DNA of 64,000 nt, taken from the NCBI GenBank assembly GCA_009787085.1, contig WRGR01000040.1:1-64000 (forward strand). Reading direction: 5' to 3'. This document shows, in pieces, positions 37,598-46,552 of the stretch. The notes beneath the pieces are model-generated. The model worked only from the letters and a program-made list of their open reading frames with translations. It was not told the DNA's origin and did not search any database. The translations under genes were made by a program, and so were the position numbers. Numbering within the stretch: the first letter of the stretch is position 1; each line of letters opens with the position of its first letter. Source of the stretch: Actinomycetes bacterium (GTDB taxonomy: Bacteria; Actinomycetota; Coriobacteriia; Coriobacteriales; UBA8131).

Positions 37598-38296
37598 ATG
37601 CCAAAGAACCCTTTGCTTGAACAACTTTCCGACAAAGTGCAACTTGGACGCATCAAGGATGTCGTTGAACTCATCCATAGATGCCTTGATCAGGGGATAA
37701 GCGCCCAGAGCATCTTGGACGACGGCTTGCTGCACGGCCTCGATGAGCTGAGCGTCCGCTTCCGAAACAGCGAGATATTTATTGCCGAGCTGCTGCAGGC
37801 CTCCAAGGCCATGAAGGTCGGCTTGGCCGTAATCAAAGACCAGCTCGCCTTGCAAAACGTCAGGCTCCATGGCAAGGCGATCATTGCCACCGTTGAAGGC
37901 GACTTGCACGACTTGGGAAAGTCCCTGGTCAAGCTGATGTTAGAGGGTACAGGCATGGATGTTGTCGACCTCGGGGCAGATGTTTCTGCAGAGCGGATTG
38001 TCAAGACAGTCGCTGAACTTAAACCGGACATCTTAGCCCTCTCTTCCCTGCTGACAACCACTATGGAAAACCAACGCAAGGTGATGGAAGCGTTGAAGTC
38101 AACCGGACTCCGGGACAAGGTGAAAGTGATCGTCGGCGGTGCCCCGATCACCATGGGCTACTGCCACAGCATTGAGGCCGATGGCTATGCCGAGAATGCG
38201 GCCGGCGCAGTGGAGCTGGTACGAAACCTCCTTCCTAGAAACGTGCCGATCAATGCTGTTGCGCCAGCCTACAAGCAGAGTTATCCCAAAGGCTGA
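37598..38296 (+). CDS. Corrinoid methyltransferase protein, second paralogue
   Basis: The start is ATG 37598; the track frame begins 13 codons earlier with no site. The product has about 232 residues. The helical cap has SILDDGLLHGLDELSVRF. The B12 domain has VEGDLHDLGKSLVKLMLEG with cobalt ligand about H104, followed by LSSLLTTTMENQ and VIVGGAPITMGYC. It differs clearly from the first paralogue, so each may serve a different methyltransferase. It heads a cluster with two CobW-type GTPases and a His-rich protein, 40 bp before the first GTPase. Confidence 0.92.
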   Translation: MPKNPLLEQLSDKVQLGRIKDVVELIHRCLDQGISAQSILDDGLLHGLDELSVRFRNSEIFIAELLQASKAMKVGLAVIKDQLALQNVRLHGKAIIATVEGDLHDLGKSLVKLMLEGTGMDVVDLGADVSAERIVKTVAELKPDILALSSLLTTTMENQRKVMEALKSTGLRDKVKVIVGGAPITMGYCHSIEADGYAENAAGAVELVRNLLPRNVPINAVAPAYKQSYPKG

Positions 38297-38336
38297 TAAG
38301 GGCAGTGGCAATGAGTATTTGGAGGTATTTTAGAAC

Positions 38337-38972
38337 ATGATGCGGATTATTCTTCTTAGTGGCTTCTTGGGCTCTGGTAAAACTACGCTGCTGGCTCAGT
38401 TAGCCGGATACCTAGGCCAGACAACGGTCACCGACGACCCGAGCGGCCAGAGAAGCGCCCGGGTGGCGCTGATCGAAAACGAGGTCGGATCAAAGAGCCT
38501 GAGCAGTGAATTGCCCCGCTGTGAGGGCATCACCAGCAAAGAGATGCTCTCCAGCTGCATCACCTGTGCGCTTCGGGACAACTTGGCATTGGCCATCACC
38601 CATAGCGCCAAGACAGAAAGCCCGGACTGGCTGTTGATCGAAACCCCCGAGCTGGCCAGCGCCAAGGAAGTAGCTGCCGACATCCGCTCTACCGTCGACA
38701 GAAAGCTCTTCTCCTCGATCAGCTCGATCGTCGTTCAGGATGCCAGCCGCTTGGCGATGTTCATGGAGAAGTCCGAGCGTCTGGTTGGCCGCCAACTAGA
38801 ACAAGTGGATGTGCTGATCTTGAACAAAGTCGATAAGGTGAGCCAAGCGGAGCTGGCCGGTTGCCTGGCCATCCTAGAAAAGATTAGACCTGACACCACG
38901 CCAATCGCCCTCAGTGCCGAAAGCGGCGTTTCCGGCGATACTTGGCAACAGGTTGTTTCGGTGCTCCCCTAG
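38337..38972 (+). CDS. CobW/COG0523-family GTPase, diverged copy
   Basis: A 211-residue P-loop GTPase with Walker A LLSGFLGSGKTTLLAQL, the ENEVG stretch and an NKVD specificity motif (LILNKVDKV). The metal-binding loop that is CxCC in the family reads SSCITCALRDNL here, so one Cys of the motif is lost. The family's C-terminal domain is missing; the protein is only the GTPase core. These proteins deliver metals such as zinc or cobalt to enzymes. It is 40 bp downstream of a corrinoid gene, and its paralogue follows. Confidence 0.83.
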   Translation: MMRIILLSGFLGSGKTTLLAQLAGYLGQTTVTDDPSGQRSARVALIENEVGSKSLSSELPRCEGITSKEMLSSCITCALRDNLALAITHSAKTESPDWLLIETPELASAKEVAADIRSTVDRKLFSSISSIVVQDASRLAMFMEKSERLVGRQLEQVDVLILNKVDKVSQAELAGCLAILEKIRPDTTPIALSAESGVSGDTWQQVVSVLP

Positions 38973-38979
38973 GGAAGTA

Positions 38980-39098
38980 CCGGTTTAACGCCCAAACCCG
39001 GCCCCATACGGCTTTCGAGCCGCAATCTTTCACCCTGTTTATTAGGGTAAAGATTGCGGGTCGGGGTCGCATGGGATCGGGTTTGGGCGTTAAACCGG
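38980..39098. repeat. Dispersed palindromic element family A, copy 2, with 21-bp perfect terminal inverted repeats
   Basis: CCGGTTTAACGCCCAAACCC and one more base at the left end are the exact reverse complement of the right end (39078-39098). Inside lies the conserved core at 39023-39056. The 119-bp element fills the gap between the two GTPase genes. The design is that of a MITE or a large RNA hairpin. Confidence 0.75.
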
Positions 39099-39179
39099 GC
39101 CTAAATCGGTGCTTCCCTAGCTCACGAACATGCACTATCATAGGAATCCAGTAATAAGCGGCAGCACCGGAGGTTGTTA

Positions 39180-39821
39180 ATGCGAATTATTCTTCTCAGC
39201 GGATTTCTCGGGTCAGGCAAGACCACGCTTTTGATACAGCTAATCGACTACTTGAGCCGACAGACATTTAAAGACGACTCAGGCGGTGAGAGAGCTGCCA
39301 GAATCGCCATTATCGAAAACGAGATCGGCTCGATAAACTTGGACAGCAAAATGCTCAGCGGCAAGGGTTTTGCCATGCGGGAGATGCTCTCTGGTTGCAT
39401 TTGCTGCTCGCTCCAAGACAACTTGGCAATAGAGATTACCAAGATTACCGAGACCATCGACCCGGACTGGCTGGTGATCGAGGCCACCGGGCTGGCCAGC
39501 GCCAGAGAAGTGACAGCCGGCTTGAAGTCTGCCATAGACGATAGGTACTACGATGGCGACATCCACTCTATCGTTTTGGTGGATGCCAGCCGCCTACCGA
39601 TGCTTCTGGAGAAGACCAAGACCATGGTTTCCCGGCAGCTGGAAAGGGTGGATGTCTTGGTCTTAAACAAGATCGACTTGGTATCTGATGAAGAGAAGTC
39701 CAACTGCTACGAGCGCTTACGCGAAATCAAGCCAGATACCCGCATGGTTGAGATGTCCGCAGAAAAAGATGTTGCCGACGATACTTGGCAGCAGGTCGTT
39801 ACCGACCCGAAGGCAGGGTGA
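39180..39821 (+). CDS. CobW/COG0523-family GTPase with intact CxCC motif
   Basis: The start is ATG 39180 with CCGGAGG seven bases upstream, giving 213 residues. It has Walker A LLSGFLGSGKTTLLIQL, IENEIGSINLD, the intact metal-binding loop SGCICCSLQDNL, LVIEATGLASAREV and NKIDLV. It also lacks the usual C-terminal domain, which may be replaced by the separate His-rich protein encoded 5 bp downstream. The metal is not defined by sequence; cobalt or zinc are sensible because corrinoid proteins and zinc-dependent methyltransferases are encoded nearby. Confidence 0.86.
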   Translation: MRIILLSGFLGSGKTTLLIQLIDYLSRQTFKDDSGGERAARIAIIENEIGSINLDSKMLSGKGFAMREMLSGCICCSLQDNLAIEITKITETIDPDWLVIEATGLASAREVTAGLKSAIDDRYYDGDIHSIVLVDASRLPMLLEKTKTMVSRQLERVDVLVLNKIDLVSDEEKSNCYERLREIKPDTRMVEMSAEKDVADDTWQQVVTDPKAG

Positions 39822-39826
39822 GCAGC

Positions 39827-40447
39827 ATGCTTGAACAGCACCAACACGACACCTGTGGCCATGGACATGATGGCCGTGGCTCAACACACCCCCATGACCA
39901 CGATCACGACTGCGAGCACGGGCACAGCCATAGCCACCCCCACGCCCATGACGACCATGAGCACCATGCCGCCCACGGGCAAGAAGTACACGTTCACCAA
40001 CATGGCCATGACCACGATCCGAGCTCTGCTCATGGCCATTCCCACGACCATAATTCCGACTGCCACGCCAATCTGCCAGAGGTCGAAGAGACAGACGGCT
40101 GGAGCATCAGCCTAATGGAGCACGAGGAAGCACTGGTTGCTTCGCTGACTATCGAACTTTCAGGTAATATTGATTCACTTGAAAGTTTAATTGCAGCATC
40201 ATTGGAACGTCTAGTACACCAACTGAAAGACCAAGGCGCACTGATTGGCCATATAAAAGCCGCTTTGACATGTATAACTCCAGTTATGACCTTTGCCAGC
40301 GTTGGCGACAACCTAAACACCAAGGCACATCAGCCAATATCCTATAAGCTTGAAGCTTCATCGATAGTTTTTAATATCGATAAAATGTCCCTAAGAACCC
40401 TCGTCCGAAATTTGGCAACCCATCTGGGCACCCCGCTGTCAAGCTGA
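39827..40447 (+). CDS. His-rich putative metal-binding partner of the CobW GTPases
   Basis: The start is ATG 39827, giving 206 residues. The first 85 residues contain several dozen His plus many Asp/Glu (HGHSHSHPHAHDDHEHH is one stretch), an obvious metal store. The C-terminal 120 residues have no His run and form an alpha/beta domain (SISLMEHEEALVASLTIEL, VMTFASVGDNLNTKAH) that I do not recognise; it could correspond to the detached CobW C-terminal domain. The 5-bp spacing from the GTPase gene implies joint function in metal delivery. Confidence 0.72.
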   Translation: MLEQHQHDTCGHGHDGRGSTHPHDHDHDCEHGHSHSHPHAHDDHEHHAAHGQEVHVHQHGHDHDPSSAHGHSHDHNSDCHANLPEVEETDGWSISLMEHEEALVASLTIELSGNIDSLESLIAASLERLVHQLKDQGALIGHIKAALTCITPVMTFASVGDNLNTKAHQPISYKLEASSIVFNIDKMSLRTLVRNLATHLGTPLSS

Positions 40448-40496
40448 AAGAGCAACACCACTCCCCCTCGCACCACTAGGCCACTCCTCAGCGGCC

Positions 40497-40525
40497 ATAT
40501 AAAAGTGCGCAAGCGCATTTTTATA
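40497..40525 (+). terminator. Terminator after the His-rich protein gene
   Basis: TATAAAAGTGCGC, AA and GCGCATTTTTATA form a stem with one mismatch, with a T-run on the 3' side. It closes the corrinoid/CobW cluster before metF. Confidence 0.7.
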
Positions 40526-40678
40526 CAAGAAAAAAATACAAGAAACAGCCTTTGTCTGGCGGGTAGGATGATGGTCGTTCGGCTATGTTCGGGCAGTTGG
40601 ATGTTTGCACATATCGTGCACAGGCAAACGGATAATTTTAGGCAACTGACTATCAGTAGAGTGGAATTGGAGAAATCA

Positions 40679-42307
40679 ATGTCAAATCGCTTTAGAGAGG
40701 CTTTGGAGTCTGGTGAGTTCGTCGTCACTTGCGAACTCATACCCGGCAGAGGCGCCAACGAACCCGGTCAGATCAAGGAATATGACGCAGCCGTTGCCAT
40801 CTACAACACTGGCAAGGTACATGCCATCTCCATTACTGACAACCCCGGCGGCAACCCCGCAATTGCAGCCGACACCTTTGCCGATGACCTTGAGAAGCAA
40901 GGGATCCCAACACTGGTGCACTTCACCTGCAAAGACAAGAGCCGCAATCAAATGCAGGCCCAGCTTTACGGCATGGAGCGCCGGGGGCTGCAAAACGTAC
41001 TGGTGATGACCGGCGACTATGTCTACTCCGGCTGGAACGGCCGCTCACGCCCGGTCTTTGACCTTGATCCGGTCCAAGCTGTCGGCCTAGTCAACGACAT
41101 GAACAAGGGCCTGATAGTCCCCGGCCCCAAGGGCAACAGCCAAGAGCAGCCCGCCCACTTCTATCCGGGCGCCTGCGTCAGCCCCTTCAAATGGACAGAG
41201 GCCGAAACCATCACTCAGTACCTGAAAATGGAAAAGAAGATCATGGCCGGAGCCAACTTTATCATCTCGCAGCTTGGCTATGATGCCCGCAAGATGGAAG
41301 AGCTGCTGCTTTATGTCAAAGAAAAAGGCTACGATGTGCCGATGATCGCCAATATCTACATCATCTCTGCTGGCACCGCCAAGTTCATGAAGGGTGGCAA
41401 CATCCCCGGCGGCTATATGAGCGACGAGTTCTTGAGCATCCTGGTCGAAGAAGCCAAGGCCGAGGACAAGGGCAAGGCCGCACGCCTACTGCGGGCAGCC
41501 AAGATGGTGGCCATCGCCCGCGGCATGGGCTATGACGGTGTGCACATCGGCGGCATGGGCCTGACAGCCGATATTTTCAACACCATCCTGAATACCGCCG
41601 ATCAAATCCAAGACCAGTGGCGCCAATGGGCAGATGAGATCCATTACGGTCAACCCGATGGCTTCTACCTCTACAAGCCAGCAGTCGATGTCAACGGCAA
41701 AAAGACCGGCCTGAACACCACGGAACGGGCACCTCTTACGGAGGGCTACCAAGACAAACCGAAGCTAATGAAGTCTTACGGCCTGTCGCGCTTCTTCCAT
41801 CACTGGGTGCTAACCCGTGACAAGCGCTTCTACGGCACCTTACGCAACACGATGGAGCGCAAGGAGAAGAAAAAAGGCATGCACCGCCATCACGGTATGG
41901 AACACATGGGCAAGGTCGTGCTCTATGGCTGTCTGGATTGCGGCGATTGCGGCTTGGAAACCACCATCTATACCTGCCCGATGACCCAGTGCCCGAAATG
42001 CCAGCGCAACGGACCTTGCGGCGGCAGCGCCGACGGCTATTGCGAGGTCTACCCGAAGGACAAGCCGAACTGGCGTTACTGCATCCACGTCAAAGCCTAC
42101 CATCGCCTCAAGAAATACGGCGAGCTGGAGAAGATCGACTCCTATATCACGCCCCCTAACAACTGGGATTTCTTCGAGACTTCCGGTTGGAGCAACTATA
42201 CGCACGAAAGGGACAATGCCGCTCATCGGCAGTACCTACCCACACCGGAGCTGCGGCCAGGAGCCGCTAGAGACAGAAGAACCGGAAAAGACACTGACAG
42301 TAAGTAG
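40679..42307 (+). CDS. metF: Methylenetetrahydrofolate reductase, MetF-MetV fusion
   Basis: The start is ATG 40679 with TTGGAG seven bases upstream; the first 58 track codons cross the terminator. The product has 542 residues. Residues 1-300 are the MetF TIM barrel (FVVTCELIPGRG, VLVMTGDY, ANFIISQLGYDARKMEEL). Residues 400-500 match MetV, the zinc/iron-sulfur subunit, with Cys motifs LYGCLDCGDCGLE, CPMTQCPKCQRNGPCGGS and YCIHVKAYHRLKKYGE. In acetogens these are usually separate MetF and MetV. It interconverts methylene- and methyl-THF, and the Hdr-Flx complex is a possible electron partner. Confidence 0.92.
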   Translation: MSNRFREALESGEFVVTCELIPGRGANEPGQIKEYDAAVAIYNTGKVHAISITDNPGGNPAIAADTFADDLEKQGIPTLVHFTCKDKSRNQMQAQLYGMERRGLQNVLVMTGDYVYSGWNGRSRPVFDLDPVQAVGLVNDMNKGLIVPGPKGNSQEQPAHFYPGACVSPFKWTEAETITQYLKMEKKIMAGANFIISQLGYDARKMEELLLYVKEKGYDVPMIANIYIISAGTAKFMKGGNIPGGYMSDEFLSILVEEAKAEDKGKAARLLRAAKMVAIARGMGYDGVHIGGMGLTADIFNTILNTADQIQDQWRQWADEIHYGQPDGFYLYKPAVDVNGKKTGLNTTERAPLTEGYQDKPKLMKSYGLSRFFHHWVLTRDKRFYGTLRNTMERKEKKKGMHRHHGMEHMGKVVLYGCLDCGDCGLETTIYTCPMTQCPKCQRNGPCGGSADGYCEVYPKDKPNWRYCIHVKAYHRLKKYGELEKIDSYITPPNNWDFFETSGWSNYTHERDNAAHRQYLPTPELRPGAARDRRTGKDTDSK

Positions 42308-42338
42308 GAGCAAACAGTAGAAAGTAAGGAGAGAAGAA

Positions 42339-43139
42339 ATGATCATTATTGGCGAAAAAATCAACGGTTTCATCAAGAGGACAATGGAGGCCATCGAGGC
42401 CAAGGACGAGGCTTACATTAAAGAGCTGGCAGTAAAGCAGACAGCGGGCGGCGCTGACTACATCGACGTTTGCGCTGGCACCATGCCAGACGTTGAGCGG
42501 GACACCATGGAGTGGCTGATGAACTTGGTCCAGGATGCCGTGGATACCCCCCTGAGCGTCGACAGCTCTGACCCCCAGGTGATCGTGGACATGCTGCCGC
42601 TGGCCAAAAAGCCCGGCCTGGTCAACTCGATCTCCAAAGAGGCCGGCAAGACCGAACTGGTGTTCCCGGCCATCGAAGGCACGGAGTGGAAAGTTGTTGC
42701 TTTGACCTGTAACAATGAGGGTATCCCGAACGATGCCGAAACCAAGTTTGAGATCGGCAAGCAGATCATCGAGGAAGCTGCCAGCTATGGCATCGGCCTT
42801 GACCGCATCTTCATCGACCCCTGCGTCACCACCTTGGCCACCACCCAGGACTGCCTGATCAGCTTCATTGGCGCTATGCGTCTGCTGCGCGAGGCTTATC
42901 CGGGTGTGCAGTTCACATCCGGCCTGTCCAACATCTCCTTCGGTATGCCTTACCGCAAGGCCATCAACATGCAGTTCCTAGCCTTGGCATTGTACGAAGG
43001 CATGGACAGCGCCATCATCGATCCGATGTCTGCCGATATGCAAGCCGTCCTGCACTCCGTGGAGGCACTGCTGGGCAAGGATGACTATTGCATGAACTAC
43101 CTGTCAGCCTTCCGCGAGGGACTGTTCGGTGCCAAATAG
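42339..43139 (+). CDS. Methyl-THF:corrinoid methyltransferase (AcsE/MtgA/MtvA family)
   Basis: A 266-residue pterin-binding TIM barrel with AAGGAGA upstream of the ATG. It starts MIIIGEKINGFIKRT, as in this family, and has GGADYIDVCAGT, PLSVDSSDPQVI, IFIDPCVTTLAT and TSGLSNISFGMPYRK. The last motif is typical of methyltetrahydrofolate methyltransferases. It moves methyl groups between the corrinoid proteins and tetrahydrofolate. It is 31 bp after metF and likely in the same transcript. Confidence 0.92.
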   Translation: MIIIGEKINGFIKRTMEAIEAKDEAYIKELAVKQTAGGADYIDVCAGTMPDVERDTMEWLMNLVQDAVDTPLSVDSSDPQVIVDMLPLAKKPGLVNSISKEAGKTELVFPAIEGTEWKVVALTCNNEGIPNDAETKFEIGKQIIEEAASYGIGLDRIFIDPCVTTLATTQDCLISFIGAMRLLREAYPGVQFTSGLSNISFGMPYRKAINMQFLALALYEGMDSAIIDPMSADMQAVLHSVEALLGKDDYCMNYLSAFREGLFGAK

Positions 43140-43310
43140 TCTTCTCGGGCAAAGCCCTTTGTGACGAAGCTTGGCTCTTTTGAGACGCACCTTGGGGAGG
43201 GCATCTCGTTGCTCATTTCTATTAGGTCTGTTTAGAGCCGAACGGCTCTTTCAGGGATACGCCCTGAGGAGATTAGCTGAACTCTGAATCTATTGAAGGA
43301 GATAAGGAAC

Positions 43311-44990
43311 ATGGCAGAAATAAAGTCCGATATTGAGATTGCACAATCAGTAACGCCCAAGCCCATTACCGATGTGGCCAAAGAAGCCGGTGTCGACCAG
43401 AAGTACCTAGAGCTGCATGGCAACTACAAGGCCAAGGTGGACTACAACATCCTAAACGACCTAGCCGACCGCCCCAACGGCAAACTGATCTTAGTCACCG
43501 CCATCAACCCGACCCCAGCTGGTGAGGGCAAGACCACCACGACCGTCGGTTTGGCTGACGGTCTGCGCCACGTTGGCAAAAACGTCGTTGTCGCCTTGCG
43601 CGAGCCGTCCTTGGGCCCGGTATTCGGTGTCAAGGGCGGGGCAGCTGGCGGCGGTTGGTCACAGGTTGTGCCGATGGAAGACATCAACCTCCACTTCACC
43701 GGTGACTTCCACGCTATCAGCGCTGCCAACAACCTTTTGGCCGCCTTGCTGGACAATCATATCTACCAAGGCAACAAGCTGGACATCGACACCCGCAACA
43801 TCATTTGGCGGCGCTGCGTGGACATGAACGACCGCCAGCTGCGCTTTATCGTTGACGGCTTGGGCGGCAAGTTCAACGGTGTGCCACGCGAGGATGGCTA
43901 TGACATCACCGTGGCCTCTGAGGTAATGGCTGTGTTCTGCCTGTCTTCCTCAATTGATGACCTCAAGGAGCGTTGCGCTAGGCTGATCGTGGCCTACAAC
44001 CGTTCCGGCGATCCGGTCACCGCTGGCGACCTGAACGCCCAAGGTGCCATGGCAGCACTGCTGAAAGATGCCCTGAAACCCAACTTGGTGCAAACTTTGG
44101 AGGGAACCCCCTCGTTTGTCCATGGCGGCCCCTTTGCCAATATCGCCCATGGCTGCAACTCCGTGATGGCCACTCAGATCGCCATGAAACTTGGCGACTT
44201 CGCCGTTACCGAGGCCGGCTTCGGCGCTGATCTCGGAGCTGAGAAGTTCTTGGACATCAAGTGCCGCTTCGCTGGCCTGAAGCCGGATGCCGTGGTTATC
44301 GTAGCCACCGTTCGCGCCCTCAAAAACCATGGCGGCGTAGCCAAAGCCGATCTGAACAACGAGAACTTGGCAGCCTTGGAGAAGGGCCTGCCCAACCTGC
44401 TGCAGCATGTCGAGAACATGACCCAGGTTTACAAGCTGCCCTGCGTGGTTGCCATCAACGCCTTCCCGACCGACACCGAGGCCGAGCTGAAGCTGGTCGA
44501 GGACAAATGCCGGGCGCTGGGGGTCAACGTTGCCTTGGCCACCCACTGGGCAAACGGCGGCAAGGGTGCCGTGGCCTTGGCCGAAGAAGTACTGCGCCTA
44601 GTCGAGCAGCCCAACAACTTCGAGTTCTCCTATGGCCTCGACCTGAGCATCGAGGAGAAGATCGAGGCCATCGCCAAGCGCATCTACCACGCCGACTCCA
44701 TCGAGCTGACCGGTCCAGCTAAAGCCCAAGCCAAGAAGCTGACCGAGATGGGCTTTGACAAGGTGCCGATCTGCATGGCCAAGACCCAGTACAGCTTCTC
44801 GGATAACCCGGCTCTGCTTGGTGCCCCGAAGGGCTTTAAGATCTCCGTGCGCAACCTGAAGATCTCTGCCGGTGCCGGCTTCATTGTCGCTTTGACCGGT
44901 GACATCATGACCATGCCCGGCCTGCCGCCGGTACCGGCCGCCGAGAAGATCGATGTCGACAGCTCTGGCAAGATTTCCGGACTTTTCTAA
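43311..44990 (+). CDS. fhs: Formate-tetrahydrofolate ligase
   Basis: About 559 residues from the ATG beginning [25 protein letters not shown] lies just upstream. The ATP-binding motif [18 protein letters not shown], the [24 protein letters not shown] segment and the C-terminal [17 protein letters not shown] are diagnostic. It joins formate and THF to formyl-THF using ATP, or runs in reverse to make ATP during methyl oxidation. The 170-bp gap ahead holds a small hairpin (CAGGGATACGCCCTG), so it may have its own promoter. Confidence 0.97.
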   Translation: MAEIKSDIEIAQSVTPKPITDVAKEAGVDQKYLELHGNYKAKVDYNILNDLADRPNGKLILVTAINPTPAGEGKTTTTVGLADGLRHVGKNVVVALREPSLGPVFGVKGGAAGGGWSQVVPMEDINLHFTGDFHAISAANNLLAALLDNHIYQGNKLDIDTRNIIWRRCVDMNDRQLRFIVDGLGGKFNGVPREDGYDITVASEVMAVFCLSSSIDDLKERCARLIVAYNRSGDPVTAGDLNAQGAMAALLKDALKPNLVQTLEGTPSFVHGGPFANIAHGCNSVMATQIAMKLGDFAVTEAGFGADLGAEKFLDIKCRFAGLKPDAVVIVATVRALKNHGGVAKADLNNENLAALEKGLPNLLQHVENMTQVYKLPCVVAINAFPTDTEAELKLVEDKCRALGVNVALATHWANGGKGAVALAEEVLRLVEQPNNFEFSYGLDLSIEEKIEAIAKRIYHADSIELTGPAKAQAKKLTEMGFDKVPICMAKTQYSFSDNPALLGAPKGFKISVRNLKISAGAGFIVALTGDIMTMPGLPPVPAAEKIDVDSSGKISGLF

Positions 44991-44992
44991 AC

Positions 44993-45628
44993 ATGGACAC
45001 GCTGTTCACAAAAAGAAGCTGCGAGGAATTCGTAGAGATACTGGCCTCTGCCGCCCCGGTTCCCGGCGGCGGCGGCGGGTCGGCATTGGTAGGTGCGCTC
45101 GGTGTTGCCTTGGGCAACATGGTTGGGTCGCTGACTGTTGGCAAGCCCAAATTTGCCGATGTCGAAGCCGATGTCATCGAATTGAAACGGCAAGCCGATG
45201 CCTTGCAACAGCGACTTTTGAACTTGGTTGCCAAAGATGCCGAGTCCTTTGAGCCCCTCTCCAAAGCTTACGGCCTGCCAAAGAGCACCGAAGCGGAGAA
45301 GGCCCATAAGGCCGAGGTAATGGAAGGCTGTCTGCGCGAGGCCTGTTCCGTACCACTGGCGATCATGGAGGCATGCGTAGAGGCGATCGATCTGCACCAA
45401 CAGTTCGCAGCCAAGGGTACGCCGATTGCCATCTCCGATGTTGGAGTGGGTGTCAAACTCTGCCAGGCCGCGCTGCAAGGTGCCAGCCTGAATGTCTTCA
45501 TCAACACTTCATCGATGATTGACCGTGACTACGCCAAGGCCACCGAGGACAAAGCGAACAAGATGCTCGCCGACTATGTTCCAAAAGCGGAAGCGATCTT
45601 CACAGACGTTGCGGGACGTTTCAAGTAA
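44993..45628 (+). CDS. fchA: Methenyl-THF cyclohydrolase FchA (cyclodeaminase family)
   Basis: A 211-residue helical protein of the formiminotransferase-cyclodeaminase family, 2 bp after fhs. The glycine-rich loop APVPGGGGGSALVGALGVALGNMV near the N-terminus is characteristic, as is KGTPIAISDVGVGVKLCQAAL. It hydrolyses methenyl-THF to formyl-THF. FolD, encoded next, usually carries this activity too, so the pair is partly redundant, as in acetogens and purine fermenters. A terminator follows directly. Confidence 0.92.
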   Translation: MDTLFTKRSCEEFVEILASAAPVPGGGGGSALVGALGVALGNMVGSLTVGKPKFADVEADVIELKRQADALQQRLLNLVAKDAESFEPLSKAYGLPKSTEAEKAHKAEVMEGCLREACSVPLAIMEACVEAIDLHQQFAAKGTPIAISDVGVGVKLCQAALQGASLNVFINTSSMIDRDYAKATEDKANKMLADYVPKAEAIFTDVAGRFK

Positions 45629-45646
45629 CTTAACAGACAAGCATTT

Positions 45647-45684
45647 AGAAAGGGATACCCCGAACGGCGTATCCCTTTCTGTTT
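45647..45684 (+). terminator. Terminator between fchA and folD
   Basis: AGAAAGGGATAC and GTATCCCTTTCT are exact reverse complements with a 10-base loop, followed by GTTT. folD is still only 17 bp away, so read-through or a folD promoter within the gap is needed. Confidence 0.75.
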
Positions 45685-45700
45685 AAAGAAAGGACTGAAC

Positions 45701-46552
45701 GTGGCAACGATACTCAAAGGTGCTGAGGTAGCAGAAGCCCTCAATGCTGAAATAATCAAGGAATCCGAGGCATTGAAAGCCGCGGGCATTGAGCCGACGC
45801 TGGCAATTCTGCGCGTCGGCGAGCGCGGTGACGACATCTCCTATGAGAAAGGAGTTACCAAGCGTGCCGAGAAAGTCGGAGTAGCCATCAAAAACGTGCT
45901 GCTACCGGCTGATGTCTCTCAAGAAGTGCTGATCAAAACGGTAGAAAAGCTGAATGCCGACAAATCGGTTCACGGTGTGCTGATGTTCAGGCCCCTCCCC
46001 AAGCACATCGATGAAGACACAGTATGCAACGTCCTCGACCCGGCCAAGGACATCGACGGTATCACCGATGCCTCAACTGTCGGTGTCTTCACTGATAACA
46101 GCTCGGGATTTGCTCCCTGCACCCCATCAGCTTGCATGGAGATACTTGAGCACTTCGGCGTGGATGTCAAGGGCAAGCGGGCAGTGGTCGTCGGCCGCAG
46201 CCTGGTAGTCGGCAAGCCGGCCGCGATGATGCTCCTGAAACGCAATGCCACCGTGACTGTTGCCCACTCCCGTACTACTGACCTGCCGGCCGTGGTGCGC
46301 GAGGCGGACATCGTCATCGCCTGTGTTGGTCGTGCCAAGATGGTCGATGCCAGCTATCTCAGTCCCGGCCAATTCGTGATCGATGTCGGCATCAATGTTG
46401 CCGATGACGGTTCGTTAGCTGGAGATGTCGATTTCGAGGCAGCCAGCGCCATCGTTGAGGCAATCACCCCGGTTCCCGGCGGTGTGGGCACCGTTACCAC
46501 CAGTGTCAACTTAAAGCATGTGGTGGAAGCGGCCAAGAACCAGTGTGGCTAA
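45701..46552 (+). CDS. folD: Methylene-THF dehydrogenase / methenyl-THF cyclohydrolase FolD
   Basis: A 283-residue FolD starting at GTG with AAAGAAAGGA upstream. It has the active-site lysine in ISYEKGVTKRAEKVG (usual YxxxK), VHGVLMFRPLPKHID (VHGILVQLPLP motif, variant), DIDGITDASTVGVF, VVVGRSLVVGKPAAMMLL and PVPGGVGTVTTSVNLKHVV. The FRPLPKHID variant differs from the common QLPLP. It links methylene-THF and formyl-THF with NAD(P). Confidence 0.95.
   Translation: MATILKGAEVAEALNAEIIKESEALKAAGIEPTLAILRVGERGDDISYEKGVTKRAEKVGVAIKNVLLPADVSQEVLIKTVEKLNADKSVHGVLMFRPLPKHIDEDTVCNVLDPAKDIDGITDASTVGVFTDNSSGFAPCTPSACMEILEHFGVDVKGKRAVVVGRSLVVGKPAAMMLLKRNATVTVAHSRTTDLPAVVREADIVIACVGRAKMVDASYLSPGQFVIDVGINVADDGSLAGDVDFEAASAIVEAITPVPGGVGTVTTSVNLKHVVEAAKNQCG

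Noticed and set aside
39831-40115. 94-codon frame rich in Thr/Met over the His-rich gene
   Set aside because: It is a shifted reading of the CAT/CAC-rich coding stretch of the real gene.
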